DNA of 64,000 nucleotides, taken from Anthopleura xanthogrammica (lineage: Eukaryota; Cnidaria; Anthozoa; Actiniaria; Actiniidae). The stretch is from assembly GCA_964019055.1 (NCBI GenBank), contig OZ025214.1, positions 3,896,858 through 3,960,857 of the forward strand. The letters are read 5' to 3'. Below, in pieces: positions 10,219 through 22,900 of the stretch (within the stretch, counting starts at the first letter, position 1; the number at the start of each line of letters is the position of its first letter). The notes under the pieces are model-generated. The model had not been told where the DNA came from. It worked only from the letters and a program-made list of their open reading frames with translations, and did not search any database. A program made the translations under genes and the position numbers.

Positions 10219-11917
10219 TCAGGAGTAAAAGTTTTTCTGCTGTGCAAAACTGGAACCAAAAGAGGTTGGTCCAATTTTCGTACATTGAGTAATTCGAAAA
10301 GGACATCCTTGAATTTGTATCCCGTCGACTATGACATTTATTTCTGCTTGTGATAAGCCATGATCAAAGCAAAAATCAAAACTGTAAGTGTTGTCCTCAT
10401 GGCATTGTATATCTCGTATCTGAGTTATTACATTATTTGATTTTGGTTGTACTGAACTGTGGGGACCAAATCCAAAATCGGATGGAATCGGTTTCGGTGG
10501 GCCGAATAGCCCTCCTTTAACATAACCGAATGAAAGGGTTTGAGTCGGTGTGCAACAGACCCTCACGTCAATCCTGTCCTCCATGAATCTAAGTTTATCC
10601 CCAAACACATTGTTTATACAAATAACAAAGTTCAGAACCTGGCCGTGTGTAGCCGTGATGGCACCCTGATTCTGCACAAAACTGCCATTTATTGACTGTG
10701 TGACTAAGCACTGCTTGGGATCAGGATGACTAGAATCCACAACACTAACTTGGTGCTCTATCCAATCCCTGAATATTTTTCGATTAGGTTGAAGCCCCAT
10801 GGCTTCCTGCTGAAGTGGTCTTTCGTTGAACTGTCTTTCACAAAGTTGTGACAAACGAGACGTCAGTTGTTTGGATATTGACAGGACATCACTGTTACCG
10901 CCATTTGTCAACACTTTCTCTGTAAATTCAATGGCGCTTTTCAAGCCAGTCAGGTGCATTGCAAGACCATCTTCTTGTGCTGCAAGCTTTTTCATCTTTG
11001 TTGCTGCAATCTTCTGTGTTTCTTGTTTAAGAACGATTCTTTTTTCTTCCAAGACTTTGATCTGTTGATCAATAAAATCATCGACGTCTTTTTCAGTGGC
11101 TTTTGATGTTTTCTCTACGTTTCCTTTCATCTTCTGGACTGACTTCAGAACGGCCTCGATCTTGTTCTTGATGTTGCTTGCTCTTTCTACTTCTGTTTTA
11201 AAGAGTTGTTTGTGTTGATTAGCGACGTCTTCAACGAAGCTGAACTGATGATCACGGTGATCGATAATGGTACAATCACGACAAATCAATTCTTGGCAAG
11301 TATTACAGAAAAGCTTCTTGACTTCTCCTTTGTGCTTCTCACAAAACAGTTGTTTTTCTATGACTGGGATACCTGTGTTCTTTATCTGATCCAGTGTCAT
11401 CAGTTGATGGCCTTTGGTTGCTACAGAACGCTGATGAGCCGTTGAACAAAAGTCACACAGGAACAAGCAGCAGTTGGCACATCTACGAGTAGCTGTCTCT
11501 TTCATGTCACAGTTTTCGCACGTCAACTCGGTTTTGCCGCCATCTTTTTTCTCGGTCGAGTGGATGGCCAGAAGTGACAGAAGATTGTTGATCCAGAAGT
11601 TCACTTTGAGCTTCGTAACATCACCAGATGTTATCTGTAAAAAATAAGGGTGCATGCTTTATTTTTTTTAAATGCAGCTGGCTGAGAACTTTTTTTTTTT
11701 TGAAAATATTGTTGCCCAAAAACGACCTTACCTGGACGTCTTCTCGGCATTCTGGACAGACAACAGACACCTTCCCTTCTCCTTTAGCCAGGAGATCTTG
11801 TAAGCACTTTCTACAGTAGGTATGTAGACAGGGGAGAAGGCGTGGGTCCGAGTAGTGTTCCAAACAGATTGGACACGTGACCTGTTCAGGAAGCCTTTCA
11901 GATAACTTTGCAGCCAT
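10219..11917 (-). CDS. TRIM E3 ligase-like protein, copy 3 (type A)
   Basis: Exons 11732-11917 and 10219-11634, 533 residues, with all RING and B-box ligands in place. The RING N-terminus reads SERLPEQ and the RING helix GEGKVS, which with copy 6 sets this pair apart. I noticed only one residue separating it from copy 6 (His versus Gln in the IE-QVSV stretch before the filamin domain), so the two are very recent duplicates or were recently homogenised. An in-frame ATG 24 bases further upstream would add eight residues. I chose the inner start because it is conserved across the array. A pyrimidine-rich acceptor ending in TAG lies at about 11942, consistent with a spliced 5' leader. Confidence 0.9.
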
Positions 11918-12107
11918 TCTTGGTGTAAAAGAATCAAACACTCTAGATGAAAAGAAGAAGGAGGAAAGAGAAGTTAGTTCAATTCCTACACACCAAAGCC
12001 AGGTTTTTATAGCATGTTTTCAGGAAAAACAAACAAACAAACAACCAATAACAACAAAACAAACCAACTAAACTAAAAATGTCTCACTCGGTAAGAACAC
12101 GTAAAAA

Positions 12108-12476
12108 TAGGCGCTTGTTTAGCGCATGTGGCTAGAAATGTAAATAAATATAAAAGTGCAACAGCTCAGACCACGTTTTCAAGACGTCAGTGGATTTCGT
12201 CGGATCTTATCGTTCGGGACCGTTCGGGTTATCGTCCGGCAGCTGTTCGGCAATAATGGCAAAACGAAAGGAAACCGAATATATACGAAAGAAAGAAACT
12301 CGAAAGAAACGAGAGACACACGAGGTTACAAGCTGCCGAGATGTCTGACTGTTGATTGGTTACGAAATTTTAACGGCTTTCGGCATCGCTTGAGGTTACA
12401 CTCTTACAGACACTTCGGAAACTACACGATGACATAGTGGCTATGCTTTTCCAGAAGGCAGTAGCCACAAAAAAAA
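12108..12476. mobile_element. Inserted element of unknown class in copy 3 flank
   Basis: About 365 bases, GC-richer than the surroundings, begin TAGGCGCTTGTTTAGCGCAT and end GGCAGTAGCCAC plus an A run. They interrupt flank sequence that is continuous upstream of copy 2 (near 7361-7370). GTGGCTA near the left end and TAGCCAC at the right end are inverted. The fuller copy at 20935-21310 extends this to GTGGCTACTGC/GCAGTAGCCAC. Short A runs lie at both junctions. Reading frames inside are short and give no recognisable protein. It could be a SINE-like or MITE-like element. Confidence 0.6.
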
Positions 12477-13229
12477 TGAAATAAAATATGTGAAAAATAA
12501 AAAACTAAGACTTAAAAAGCAAGGAAAAACATGCGGGAAGCGTGTATGAAGCAAGAAGAAACGAGAAAAGTAAGAGAAGATACTTGAAACCATTTGCTAA
12601 TTCAGTTCACCCTGCGAATCTTAGCAAACCGTAAAATCTACGTCACACGAGGGCACACGATGTCGCGGTTAAAACGACAAGTCATTCTATACTCTGATTT
12701 CGCTTTCTTGAATCAATATGGATTTTCATTTTCATCTGACTATAAACCCTGCCAGTGTCTTATCTTTACGGAAAAATGCGAATAAAACACTTTTACATTT
12801 TTCAAACAGTTTCATGCGATAGAGGAATCGGGAACGTCTCAATACAGCCACAAGAACATGATAATAATCTCATGCAAATTTCTAACAATGAAGCAAAACA
12901 TCACTATACATCACTATCCATGATTTAGAACGGTTTGGATTCAGTCAATCCGCCTCGAAAGAACGTTGCAAAATAATACATGAGAATGTATAAAGTACTT
13001 GCAAAGTTAATAATACAAGGTATAAACTGAAACGCTGATAATGTTGCAGAGAAACTCTTGGTAGACATGTTAGGCGCTGAATCCAAACGCTTTCACTGAG
13101 TCAATATTCGTTCAAAGAAGAGATAGATTTTACGAAAATACTCCAACCTTTTTGTACGAAATTTCCAGCAAATAATGAAATATTTACTATAGAAATATAT
13201 ACAATAACTTTAGTCAGTACTAGGTTTAC

Positions 13230-13352
13230 CTGTTTCCTCTTACAAGCGATAATGGTCTTTGTATTCCTTCTTCTCCTTCACTCAAGTCGGGTGGTTGGCT
13301 TGGATATAACCCATGATGCATTGCGGTCATTATATAATTATCAGTGACGTCA
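13230..13352 (-). promoter_or_regulatory. Class I promoter module and leader exon, TRIM copy 3
   Basis: Perfect CRE TGACGTCA (13345-13352), TATATAA (13330-13336), Staf/ZNF143-like site (13310-13326), then donor ACAG|GTAAAC with exon edge at 13230. The implied intron to the RING exon is about 1.3 kb. The spacing from CRE to TATA is constant among copies. Confidence 0.5.
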
Positions 13353-14024
13353 TATCCTGACAGTGCTGCCTTGACGACGACATCAGTTTCGACTTTTGAA
13401 CTTTCGATAAAAAACGTTCATGTAGACCCCCTTGCACCAATTCCCAATCTGGGGGTTAAAACAAAAGAACTCATTCTCTTGAGGATTGAAATCATTTGTA
13501 ATGTTAATATTCTTTCATTAATTCCTCTCCCAGGTTGGGAATTAGTGCAAGGGGTATATAGACCAAAACAGGAAAGGACTGTAAAAGTTTACCGGGACTG
13601 CATTTAGTTCACCCATGGAAATTTGACCAGGGTGGGGAGGGTAAGTGCTTATCTTTCGTAGGAGTATTCATATCAAGCTTCAGACATTCGCAATGTAATT
13701 GTCGATTATTTCATTTTATGTCATAAAGATGACTTGCCCATGGTTCTCAGACGCAATATGAATTTTTCTTTGATTACTTGCATTAGTGACCTTAGTCAGA
13801 GCCGGTTAAGTCAAAGTCCTTAGGCCCATGATATTAATTGAATTTTAAAATGATAGTACTCAATCTTATACCTGAACTTCTTCTCAACATATTTTAATCA
13901 ATGAAAGAAACAAATTAAAATAATCTTCCATAGACCATAATGTTGTGCGGTAGTGGGTCAACCAGATAGCAAAGCGTGTCTAAACAACACATACTATTAC
14001 TGAAAAATATATACGACTGCCACA

Positions 14025-14116
14025 ATCTCGTCACCCAGAGCCCACGTTCCTCTTGGTCAGCACAACGTTTCTCGATGCTGACAATGAGGAACATGGGCTC
14101 TGGGTACGAGATTGAT
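14025..14116. mobile_element. Foldback element, copy 2
   Basis: Equivalent of the hairpin at 8903-8992, with a few substitutions in the arms (CACCCAGAGCCCACGTTCC and its complement). Confidence 0.65.
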
Positions 14117-14957
14117 GTCCGCCTGCCACTTCTGTTCATGTTTTCAGCGGAGCCGCAAGGGATACTGGGAATGAATTTGTCCAACGAGCAAATGTTTCAC
14201 TAAAAGCTCGCAGGCACCCATGTGGCTTTGCGGGCACAAAATCAAGCGAGCTTACAAATAAGCAATAAAACAAACAGACAAACAAACATGTACAATTTAA
14301 AATTAAGACAAGAAAGCTTTAGAAAAGCTAAAAATTTATTTAAGAAACTTTAAATATTTAGTTTTTACTCTTTTTTCAAACGAAAAAAAAACTAAAGCTA
14401 TAAATGTCTGTGGTGCATCTAGACTATCGTTCAGGTAGTTACAAGTTGATTCATGCATTCTTCTCGTTGCTTCAAATAACGTGTAAAGGAATGAAAATCA
14501 AAGCGGATTTATAACTTTCAATGTTAACACGATCTCATGTATTTTGAAAGGATAAGATTTGCAGTTAATGGTGACACGTCAGTTTCTTAATTTCCTTTTA
14601 ATCTTTTCGACTTTAGTATTATAGTTAGAGTATGTTTGTACAATTTCATGCCGTTGACTCGAGCCAAGAAAGAGAACGGGAAACCGATGATAAGTATCAA
14701 GATACTAGCCCTGAAGAAAGAATATTCAGTGCTACTGAGAAATCCTTTCCTATGTATAATGAACTTGACTCGATCCAAGAATGAACCGCATTCACTGTGA
14801 CATTGATGTTACAAGTAGTATTGCTGGTCTAACCATGTACTTCATTACGTACATAAACTTAAACTCGCTTCATAATGGCTTCTGCCCTAGCTTAAAAACT
14901 TTGTAAAATACTATTAAAACTATCTACAAAAAGTGATTTAAAATATCTAGTACTTAC

Positions 14958-15170
14958 AGTTAGTTATATTCTGAACAAAGTTTGACTGCTGTTCTCACGA
15001 TGTAACGAAGAAATGCAAGCAAATCTTTGAATATATCGCTTTGTGAAAATATACGATAAAACTGAGAAATTAGAATACTCGACTGCGATTAATACAGGTC
15101 AGTCACCCTAGAAACCAGGCCTCTGGGCCGTGTGTACGGACCAAGATGCATTGCGCCCAGACTCACTCAG
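14958..15170 (-). promoter_or_regulatory. Candidate class II leader exon between copies 3 and 4
   Basis: Same block and GTAAGT donor as at 5089. The internal short frame is interrupted here by a TAA, which argues that the block is conserved as untranslated leader or simply as duplicated spacer. Confidence 0.3.
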
Positions 15171-15343
15171 GTGAATAAAAAAATAAACTTGTTGATGTCA
15201 GTTAATGCATCACTATTGTTTCTCCTACTCTACATTTGATGTTTTAACAAGAATCTTAAAGTTTTTCCTATATCAAGAACATTTAGAAAAATTTAAAATT
15301 GTCATGTTATAGGCTAAAAATATCGTTTGCAGATTCTCCTTTT

Positions 15344-17036
15344 TCAGAAGCCAAAGTTAATATTCTGCTGTGCAAGACCAATTCCAATTCCAATTCCGGT
15401 AGATTGAGTAATTCGGAAAGGACATCCTTGAATTTGTATCCCATCGACTATGACATTTATTTCTGCTTCTTCGGACAAGCCATGATCAAAGCAAAAATCA
15501 AAACTGTAAGTGTTGTCCTCATGGCATTGTATATCTCGTATCTGAGTTATTACATTATTTGGTTTTGGTTGTACTGAACTGGGGGCACCAAATGCAAAAC
15601 TGGTTGAAGTCGCCGGTTGCGATGTGCTGAATAGCCCTCCTGTAACATGACCGAATGAAAGGGTTTGAGTCGGAGTGCAACAGACCCTCACGTCAATCCT
15701 GTCCTCCATGAATCTAAGTTTATCCCCAAACACATTGTTTATACAAATAACAAAGTTCAGAACCTGGCCGTGTGTAGCCGTGATGGCACCCTGATTCTGC
15801 ACAAAACTGCCATTTATTGACTGTGTGACTAAGCACTGCTTGGGATCAGGATGACTAGAATCCACAACACTAACTTGCTGCTCTATCCAATCCCTGAATA
15901 TTTTCCCATCAGATTGAAGCCCCATGGCTTCCTGCTGAAGTGGTCTTTCGTTGAACTGTCTTTCACAAAGTTGTGACAAACGAGACGTCAGTTGTTTGGA
16001 TATTGACAGGACATCACTGTTACCGCCATTTGTCAACACTTTCTCTGTAAATTCAATGGCGCTTTTCAAGCCAGTCAGGTGCATTGCAAGACCATCTTCT
16101 TGTGCTGCAAGCTCTTTCATCTTTGTTGCTGCAATCTTCTGTGTTTCTTGTTTAAGCATGATTCGTTTTTCTTCCAAGATTTTGATCTGTTGATCAATAA
16201 AATCATCGACGTCTTTTTCAGTGGCTTTTGATGTTTTCTCTACGTTTTCTTTCATCTTCTGGACTGACTTCAGAACGGCCTCGATCTTGTTCTTGATGTT
16301 GCTTGCTCTTTCTACTTCTGTTTTAAAGAGTTGTTTGTGTTGATTAGCGACGTCTTCAACGAAGCTGAACTGATGATCACGGTGGTCAATAATGGTACAA
16401 TCACGGCAAATCAATTCTTGGCAAGTATTGCAGAAAAGCTTCTTGACTTCTCCTTTGTGCTTTTCACAAAACATTTGTTTTTCCATGACTGGGATACCTG
16501 TGTTCTTTATCTGATCCAGTGTCATCAGTTGATGGCCTTTGGTTGCTACAGAACGTTGATGAGCCGTTGAACAAAAGTCACACAGGAACAAGCAGCAATT
16601 GGCACATCTACGAGTAGCTGTCTCTTTCATGTCACAGTTTTCGCACGTCAACTCGGTTTTGCCTCCATCTTTTTCGTCGGTCGAGTGGATGGCCAGAAGT
16701 GACAGAAGATTGTTGATCCAGAAGTTCACTTTGAGCTTCGTAACATCACTACATGTTATCTGTGAAAAATTAATGTGCATACTTTATCGTATAAAAGACA
16801 GCGGAGGACGTTTTTCTATTGAAAATTCCATTATTCCAAAACAACCTTACCTGGACGTCTTCTCGGCATTCTGGACAGACAACAGACGCCTTCCTTTCTC
16901 CTTTATCCAGGAGATCTTGTAAGCACTTTCTACAGTAAGTATGTAGACATGGGAGAAGGCGTGGGTCCGAGTAGTGTTCCAAACAGATTGGACACGTGAC
17001 CTGTTCAGCAAGCCCTTCAGATAACTTTGCAGCCAT
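15344..17036 (-). CDS. TRIM E3 ligase-like protein, copy 4 (type A, variant loop)
   Basis: Exons 16851-17036 and 15344-16759, 533 residues, with full RING, two B-boxes, coiled coil and filamin domain. The loop inside the filamin domain (about 15557-15676) reads GGLFSTSQPATSTSFAFG-like, clearly different from copies 2, 3 and 6, while the flanking strands are almost unchanged. An extra Glu sits before AEINV, and the tail carries a GIGIGIG run. The 5' flank is class II, with the acceptor apparently one base before the ATG, so its leader differs from that of copies 2, 3, 5 and 6. Confidence 0.9.
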
Positions 17037-18988
17037 TCTTCAAAGAAAACACAGTAGAATCTAAAAACTGATTTTAAAGTCTTTATCTTCAAGCTAGATA
17101 TGTATATAGACAAAGAATGGCACTCTAGGAACTGGTTTCTTATCCTTTTCGGTCCGCCTTTATGAGTTATACATAGATAAAGCCAATCACGCATAGATTG
17201 TCACACAATAATCACGCAACGTTTGCTGTCAACTGAAGGTAAAGCGCAACGGTCAGAAAGGGTCGAAATATATAAGAAGAAAATTAAATGCCTTACTATT
17301 TGGAAATTTTAAAAAATTGCTCTTATGATCGCTATCAATGGCTCGAAGAAATGTAAATTCCCTTGCAATTTTTTTGCAAAACACCGCCATTCTTTGTATT
17401 TTTTGAGATTTTCAATAAAACTGAGATCTTGGTAAAAAGTTTGGTTGAAAAATATACAAAGATAAGTTGAAATACTCCATTATTTTGTATTTCTCAGTTT
17501 AGAACAACTTCAAAATTACCTATTTTTTAATATGATTCAATCTGGATCCATTGAAAAAATACGGTCTATTTATGTACATTTTTTTCTCGCAGCTGGCAGC
17601 CAGACTCGACCAAAACAAAATAAAAATGGAAAACTTGTTCATGATATTCGTGATATTTCGACAAGAAAGCTTTAGAAAAGCTAAAAATTTATTTAATAAA
17701 CTTTAAATATTTAGTTTTTACTCTTTTTTCAAACGAAAAAAACCTAAAGCTATAATTGTCTGTGGTGCATCTAGACTATCGTTCAGGTAGTTACAAGTTG
17801 ATTCATGCATTCGTCTCGTTGCTTCAAATAACTTCTAAAGGAATGAAAATCAAAGCGGATTTATAACTTTCGATGTTAACACGATCTCATGTATTTTGAA
17901 AGGATAAGATTTGCAGTTAATGGTGACACGTCAGTTTCTTACTTTCCTTTTAATCTTTTCGACTTTAGTATTATAGTTAGAGTATGTTTTTACAAATTCA
18001 TGCCGTTGAATCGAGCCAAGAAAGAGAACGGGAAACCGATGATAAGTATCAAGATACTAGTACTGAAGAAAGAATATTACTATTGAGAAATCCTTTCCTA
18101 TGTATAATGAACTTGACTCGATCCAAGAATGAACCGCATTCGATGTGACATTGATGTTACAAGTAGTATTGCTGGTCTAACCATGTACTTCATTACGTAC
18201 ATAAAGTTAAAATCGCTTCATAATGGCTTCTGCCCTAGCTTAAAAACTTTGTAAAATACTATTAAAACTATCTACAAAAAGTAATTTAAAATATCTAGTA
18301 CTTACAGTTAGTTATATTCTGAACAAAGTTTGACTGCTGTTCTCACGATGTAACGAAGAAATGCAAGCAAATCTTTGAATATATCGCTTTGTGAAAATAT
18401 ACGATTAAACTGAGAAATTAGAATACTCGACTGCGACTTCCAGGTCAGTCACCCTAGAAACCAGTCCTCAGGGCCGTGTATACGGACCAAGATGCATTGC
18501 GCCCAGACTCACTCAGGTGAATAATTTAAAAAACTCGTTGATATCAGTTAATGCATCAGGGAGGCTCCCATCTCCCTTGTTAATGACACAATCGTTTATC
18601 TTACTCTACATTAGATGTTTGAACACAAATCTTAAAAGTTTTCCATTATTTTTTAAAAGTTAATCAATATCATTGCTGCAACGTAGGGATGTCAAAACAA
18701 TTGGCATCCGTTGCGGGACCCGATCTAATGGCTACCCAATACCCACCACCTCTGGAAGTCTAAAACTAAAAGTAGTCAAATCGCACAAGTGGAATGTACT
18801 GTCTGTTTGCAAGTATGCTAAACAAACAACGTATTGATTTTCACTACTGATATAAACACCCAGTATCGAGCATATCAACAGCTCTCTGAGAGTAAGGGGT
18901 ATTTACCATTGCCCACCACCTACATCAATAGAAGTAGGTCCTTATTTTGGACCATTGTTTCAGTGACATTATCTCTTGGACTAAAATG
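17037..18988. other. Spacer between TRIM copies 4 and 5
   Basis: About 17037-17340 matches the flank upstream of copies 1 and 8. About 17360-18520 resembles 4100-5300, including the class II leader block (18306 on). From about 18540 it switches to a third spacer family, shared with 27690-28217 and 37530-37972, which precedes the 3' ends of copy 5, a relic and copy 9. No gene seen. Confidence 0.6.
18306..18520 (-). promoter_or_regulatory. Candidate class II leader exon, TRIM copy 4
   Basis: GTAAGT donor at 18305/18306. It is the only leader candidate I see upstream of copy 4 and lies 1.3 kb from its start codon. The internal frame is altered relative to the 5.1, 9.8 and 23.7 kb copies. Confidence 0.35.
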
Positions 18989-20744
18989 TCACTTGAACCC
19001 GTAAGTACTCCCTTCTTTATTACAAGCCGGAGTATAATACTGGTTTGTTCCGGTTCCGGTTCCATAAGTAATTCGAAAAGGACATCCTTGAATTTGTATC
19101 CCATCGACTGTGACATTCATTTCTGCTTGTGACAAGCCATCAAAGCAAAAATCGAAACTGTAAGTGTTGTCCTCGTGGCATTGTATATCTCGTATCTGAG
19201 TTGTTACATCATTTGATATTTTTGGTTTTGCTGAACTGCAGGAGGAGCCAAATGTAAAACCGGCTGGAGTCGGTTCCGATGCGCCGAATAGCCCAGTGTC
19301 TGCTGCAGAAAACGGCTCTGCTCTTCTTGCTCTACTGTTATAATAATTACGATGTCTTGTTTTAGAATTCAAAGGAGTGCCACAGACCCTCACTTCAATC
19401 TTGTCCTCCATGAATCTAAGTTTATCCCCAAACACATTGTTTATACAAATAACAAAGTTCAGAACCTGGCCGTGTGTAGCCGTGATGGCACCCTGATTCT
19501 GCACAAAACGGCCATTTATTGACTGTGTGACTAAGCACTGCTTGGGATCAGGATGACTAGAATCCACAACACTAACTTGCTGCTCTATCCAATCCCTGAA
19601 TATTTTTCTATTAGATTGAAGCCCCATGGCTTCCTGCTGAAGTGGTCTTTCGTTGAACTGTCTTTCACAAAGTTGTGACAAACGAGACGTCAGTTGTTTG
19701 GATATTGACAGGACATCACTGTTACCGCCATTTGTCAACACTTTCTCTGTAAATTCAATGGCGCTTTTCAAGCCAGTCAGGTGCATTGCAAGACCATCTT
19801 CTTGTGCTGCAAGCTCTTTCATCTTTGTTCCTGCAATCTTCTGCGTTTCTTGTTTAAGCACGATTCGTTTTTCTTCCAAGACTTTGATCTGTTGATCAAT
19901 AAAATCATCGACGTCTTTTTCAGTGGCTTTTGATGTTTTCTCTACGTTTTCTTTCATCTTCTGGACTGACTTCAGAACGGCCTCGATCTTGTTCTTGATG
20001 TTGCTTGCTCTTTCTACTTCTGTTTTAAAGAGTTGTTTGTGTTGATTAGCGACGTCTTCAACGAAGCTGAACTGATGATCACGGTGGTCAATAATGGTAC
20101 AATCACGACAAATCAATTCTTGGCAAGTATTGCAGAAAAGCTTCTTGACTTCTCCTTTGTGCTTCTCACAAAACAGTTGTTTTTCCATGACTGGGATACC
20201 TGTGTACTTTATCTGATCCAGTGTCATCAGTTGATGGCCTTTGGTTGCTACAGAACGTTGATGAGCCGTTGAACAAAAGTCACACAGGAACAAGCAGCAA
20301 TTGGCACATCTACGAGTAGCTGTCTCTTTCATGTCACAGTTTTCGCACGTCAACTCGGTTTTGCCTCCATCTTTTTCGTCGGTCGAGTGGATGGCCAGAA
20401 GTGACAGAAGATTGTTGATCCAGAAGTTCACTTTGAGCTTCGTAACGTCACCAGATGTTATCTGTAAACAATAAGTGTGCATGGTTTATTATTTTTAAAT
20501 GCAGCTGGCTGAGGATTTTTTGCTTTTTGAAAATATTGTTGTACAAAAACGACCTTACCTGGACGTCTTCTCGGCATTCTGGACAGACAACAGACGCCTT
20601 CCTTTCTCCTTTATCCAGGAGATCTTGTAAGCACTTTTTACAGTAGGTATGTAGACAGGGGAGAAGGCGTGGGTCCGAGTAGTGTTCAAAACAGATTGGA
20701 CACGTGACATGTTCACCAAGCCCTTCAGATAACTTTGCAGCCAT
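18989..20744 (-). CDS. TRIM E3 ligase-like protein, copy 5 (type A, longest loop)
   Basis: Exons 20559-20744 and 18989-20461 give 552 residues. RING and B-box ligands are intact; RING substitutions include Phe for Leu after the second Cys and Lys for Arg after the fifth. The filamin loop (about 19200-19380) is the longest of the array, with a basic RHRNYYNSRARR stretch followed by a GLFG motif. The loop is entered by CGTPLNSKTR, shared only with copy 9. The tail (GTGTGTNQYY onward) also differs. The 3' flank belongs to a different spacer family from copies 2-4 and 6, so copies 5 and 9 form a subgroup. Confidence 0.9.
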
Positions 20745-20934
20745 TCTTGGTGTAATAGAATCAGACACTCTAAATGAAAAGAAGAAGGGGGGAAAAGAAG
20801 TTAGTTCAATTCCTACACACTAAAGCCAGGTTTTTATAGCATGTTTTCAGGAAAAACAAACAAACAAACAACCAATAACAACAAAATAAACCAACTAAAC
20901 TAAAATTGTCTCACTCGGTAAGAACACGTAAAAA

Positions 20935-21310
20935 TAGGCGCTTGTTTAGCGCATGTGGCTACTGCAAGTAGAAATATAAATAAATATAAAAGTGCAACAG
21001 CTCAGACCACGTTTTCAAGACGTCAGTGGATTTCGTCGGATCTTATCGTTCGGGACCGTTCGGGTTATCGTCCGGCAGCTGTTCGGCAATAATGGCAAAA
21101 CGAAAGGAAACCGAATATATACGAAAGAAAGAAACTCGAAAGAAACGAGAGACACACGAGGTTACAAGCTGCCGAGATGTCTGACTGTTGATTGGTTACA
21201 AAGTTTTAACGGCTTTCGGCATCGCTTGAGGTTACACTCTTACAGACACTTCGGAAACTACACGATGACATAGTGGCTATGCTTTTCCAGAAGGCAATAG
21301 CCACAAAAAA
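20935..21310. mobile_element. Inserted element of unknown class in copy 5 flank
   Basis: Same element and same insertion point as at 12108-12476, but with a few extra bases near the left end (GTGGCTACTGCAAG retained). It is therefore the fuller copy and closer to the ancestral state. Confidence 0.6.
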
Positions 21311-22059
21311 TGAAATAAAATATGTGAAAAATAAAAAACTAAGACTTAAAAAGGAAGGAAAAACATGCGGGAAGCGTGTATGAAGCAAGAAGAAACTAGA
21401 AAAGTAAGAGAAGATACTTGAAACCATTTGCTAATTCAGTTCACCCTGCGAATCTTAGCAAACCGTAAAATCTACGTCACACAAGAGCACACGATGCCGC
21501 GGTTAAAATGACAAGTCATTCTATACTCTGATTTCGCTTTCTTGAATCAATATGGATTTTCATTTTCATCTGGCTATAAACCCTGCCAGTGTCTTATCTT
21601 TACGTAAGAATATGAATAAAACACTTTGACATTTTTTTAAACAGATTCATGCGATAGAGCAATCGGGAACGTCTCAAGTACAGCCACAAGAACATTACAA
21701 ACATCTCATGAATAACAACGAAGCAAAACATCACTATAAATCACTATCCATGATTTAGAACGGTTTGGATTCAGTCAATCCGCCTCGAAAGAACGTTGCA
21801 AAATAATACATGAGAATGTATAAAGTACTTGCAAAGTTAATAATGCAAGGTATAAACTGAAACGCTGATGATGTTGCAGAGAAACTCTTGGTAGACATGT
21901 TAGACGCTGAATCCAAACGCTTTCACTGAGTCAATATTGGTTCAAAGAAGAGATGGATTTTACGAAAATACTCCAACCTTTTTGTACGAAATTTCCAACA
22001 AATAATGAAATATTTACTATAGAAATATATACAATAACTTTAGTCAGTAATAGGTTTAC

Positions 22060-22182
22060 CTGTTTCCTCTTACAAGCGATAATGGTCTTTGTATTCCTTC
22101 TTCTCCTTCACTCAAGTCGGGTGGTTCGCTTGGATATAACCCATGATGCATTGCGGTCATTATATAATTATCAGTGACGTCA
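22060..22182 (-). promoter_or_regulatory. Class I promoter module and leader exon, TRIM copy 5
   Basis: CRE TGACGTCA 22175-22182, TATATAA 22160-22166, Staf-like site 22140-22156, donor edge 22060. Spacing is identical to copy 3. Confidence 0.5.
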
Positions 22183-22806
22183 TATCCTAGCAGTGCTGCC
22201 TTGACGACGACATCAGTTTCGACTCTCGAACTTTCGGTAAAAAAGATTAAAACAAAAGAACTCATTCTCTTGAGGATTGAAATCATTTGATGTTAATATT
22301 CTTTCATTAATTCCTCCCTCAGGTTGGGAATTAGTGCAAGGGGTATATAGATCAAAACAGGAAAGGACAGTAAAAGTTTACCGGGACTGCATTCAGTTCA
22401 CCCATGGAAATTTGACCAGGGTGGGGAGGGTAAGTGAAACGTTTGTCAGTGCTTATCTTTCGTAGGAGTATTCATATCAAGCTTCAGACATTCGCAATGT
22501 AATTGTTGATTATTTCATTTTATGTCATAAAGATGACTTGCGCATGGTTCTCAGACGCAATATGAATTTCTCTTTGATTACTTGCATTAGTGACCTTAGT
22601 CCTTAGGCCCATGATATTAATTGGATTTTAAAATGATAGTACTCAATCTTATACCTGAACTTCTTCTCAACATATTTTAATCAATGAAAGAAACAAATTA
22701 AAATAATCTTCCATAGACCATAATGTTGTGCGGTAGTGGGTCAACCAGATAGCAAAGCGTGTCTAAACAACACATACTATTACTGAAAAATATATACGAC
22801 TGCCAC

Positions 22807-22900
22807 AATCTCGTCACCCAGAGCCCACGTTCCTCTTGGTCAGCACAACGTTTCTCGGTGCTGACAATGAGGAACATGGGCTCTGGGTACGAGATTGATG
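22807..22900. mobile_element. Foldback element, copy 3
   Basis: Third spacer copy of the ACCCAGAGCCC hairpin, at the same relative place as the first two. Confidence 0.65.

Larger units (their letters stand above)
11918..15343. other. Spacer between TRIM copies 3 and 4
   Basis: About 11918-13900 is class I upstream flank, carrying the ~365-bp insertion (12108-12476) and a promoter module (13230-13352). About 13840-13890 again shows the decayed RING-donor relic. A foldback element lies at about 14025-14116. About 14280-15343 is the shared 3' flank of copy 4, with a class II leader candidate at 14958-15170. No independent gene is visible. Confidence 0.6.

Noticed and set aside
12156..12437. 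93-residue plus-strand frame repeated at 20992 and 26064
   Set aside because: Lies wholly inside the inserted ~365-bp element, shows no recognisable domain, and is kept only because the copies are recent.
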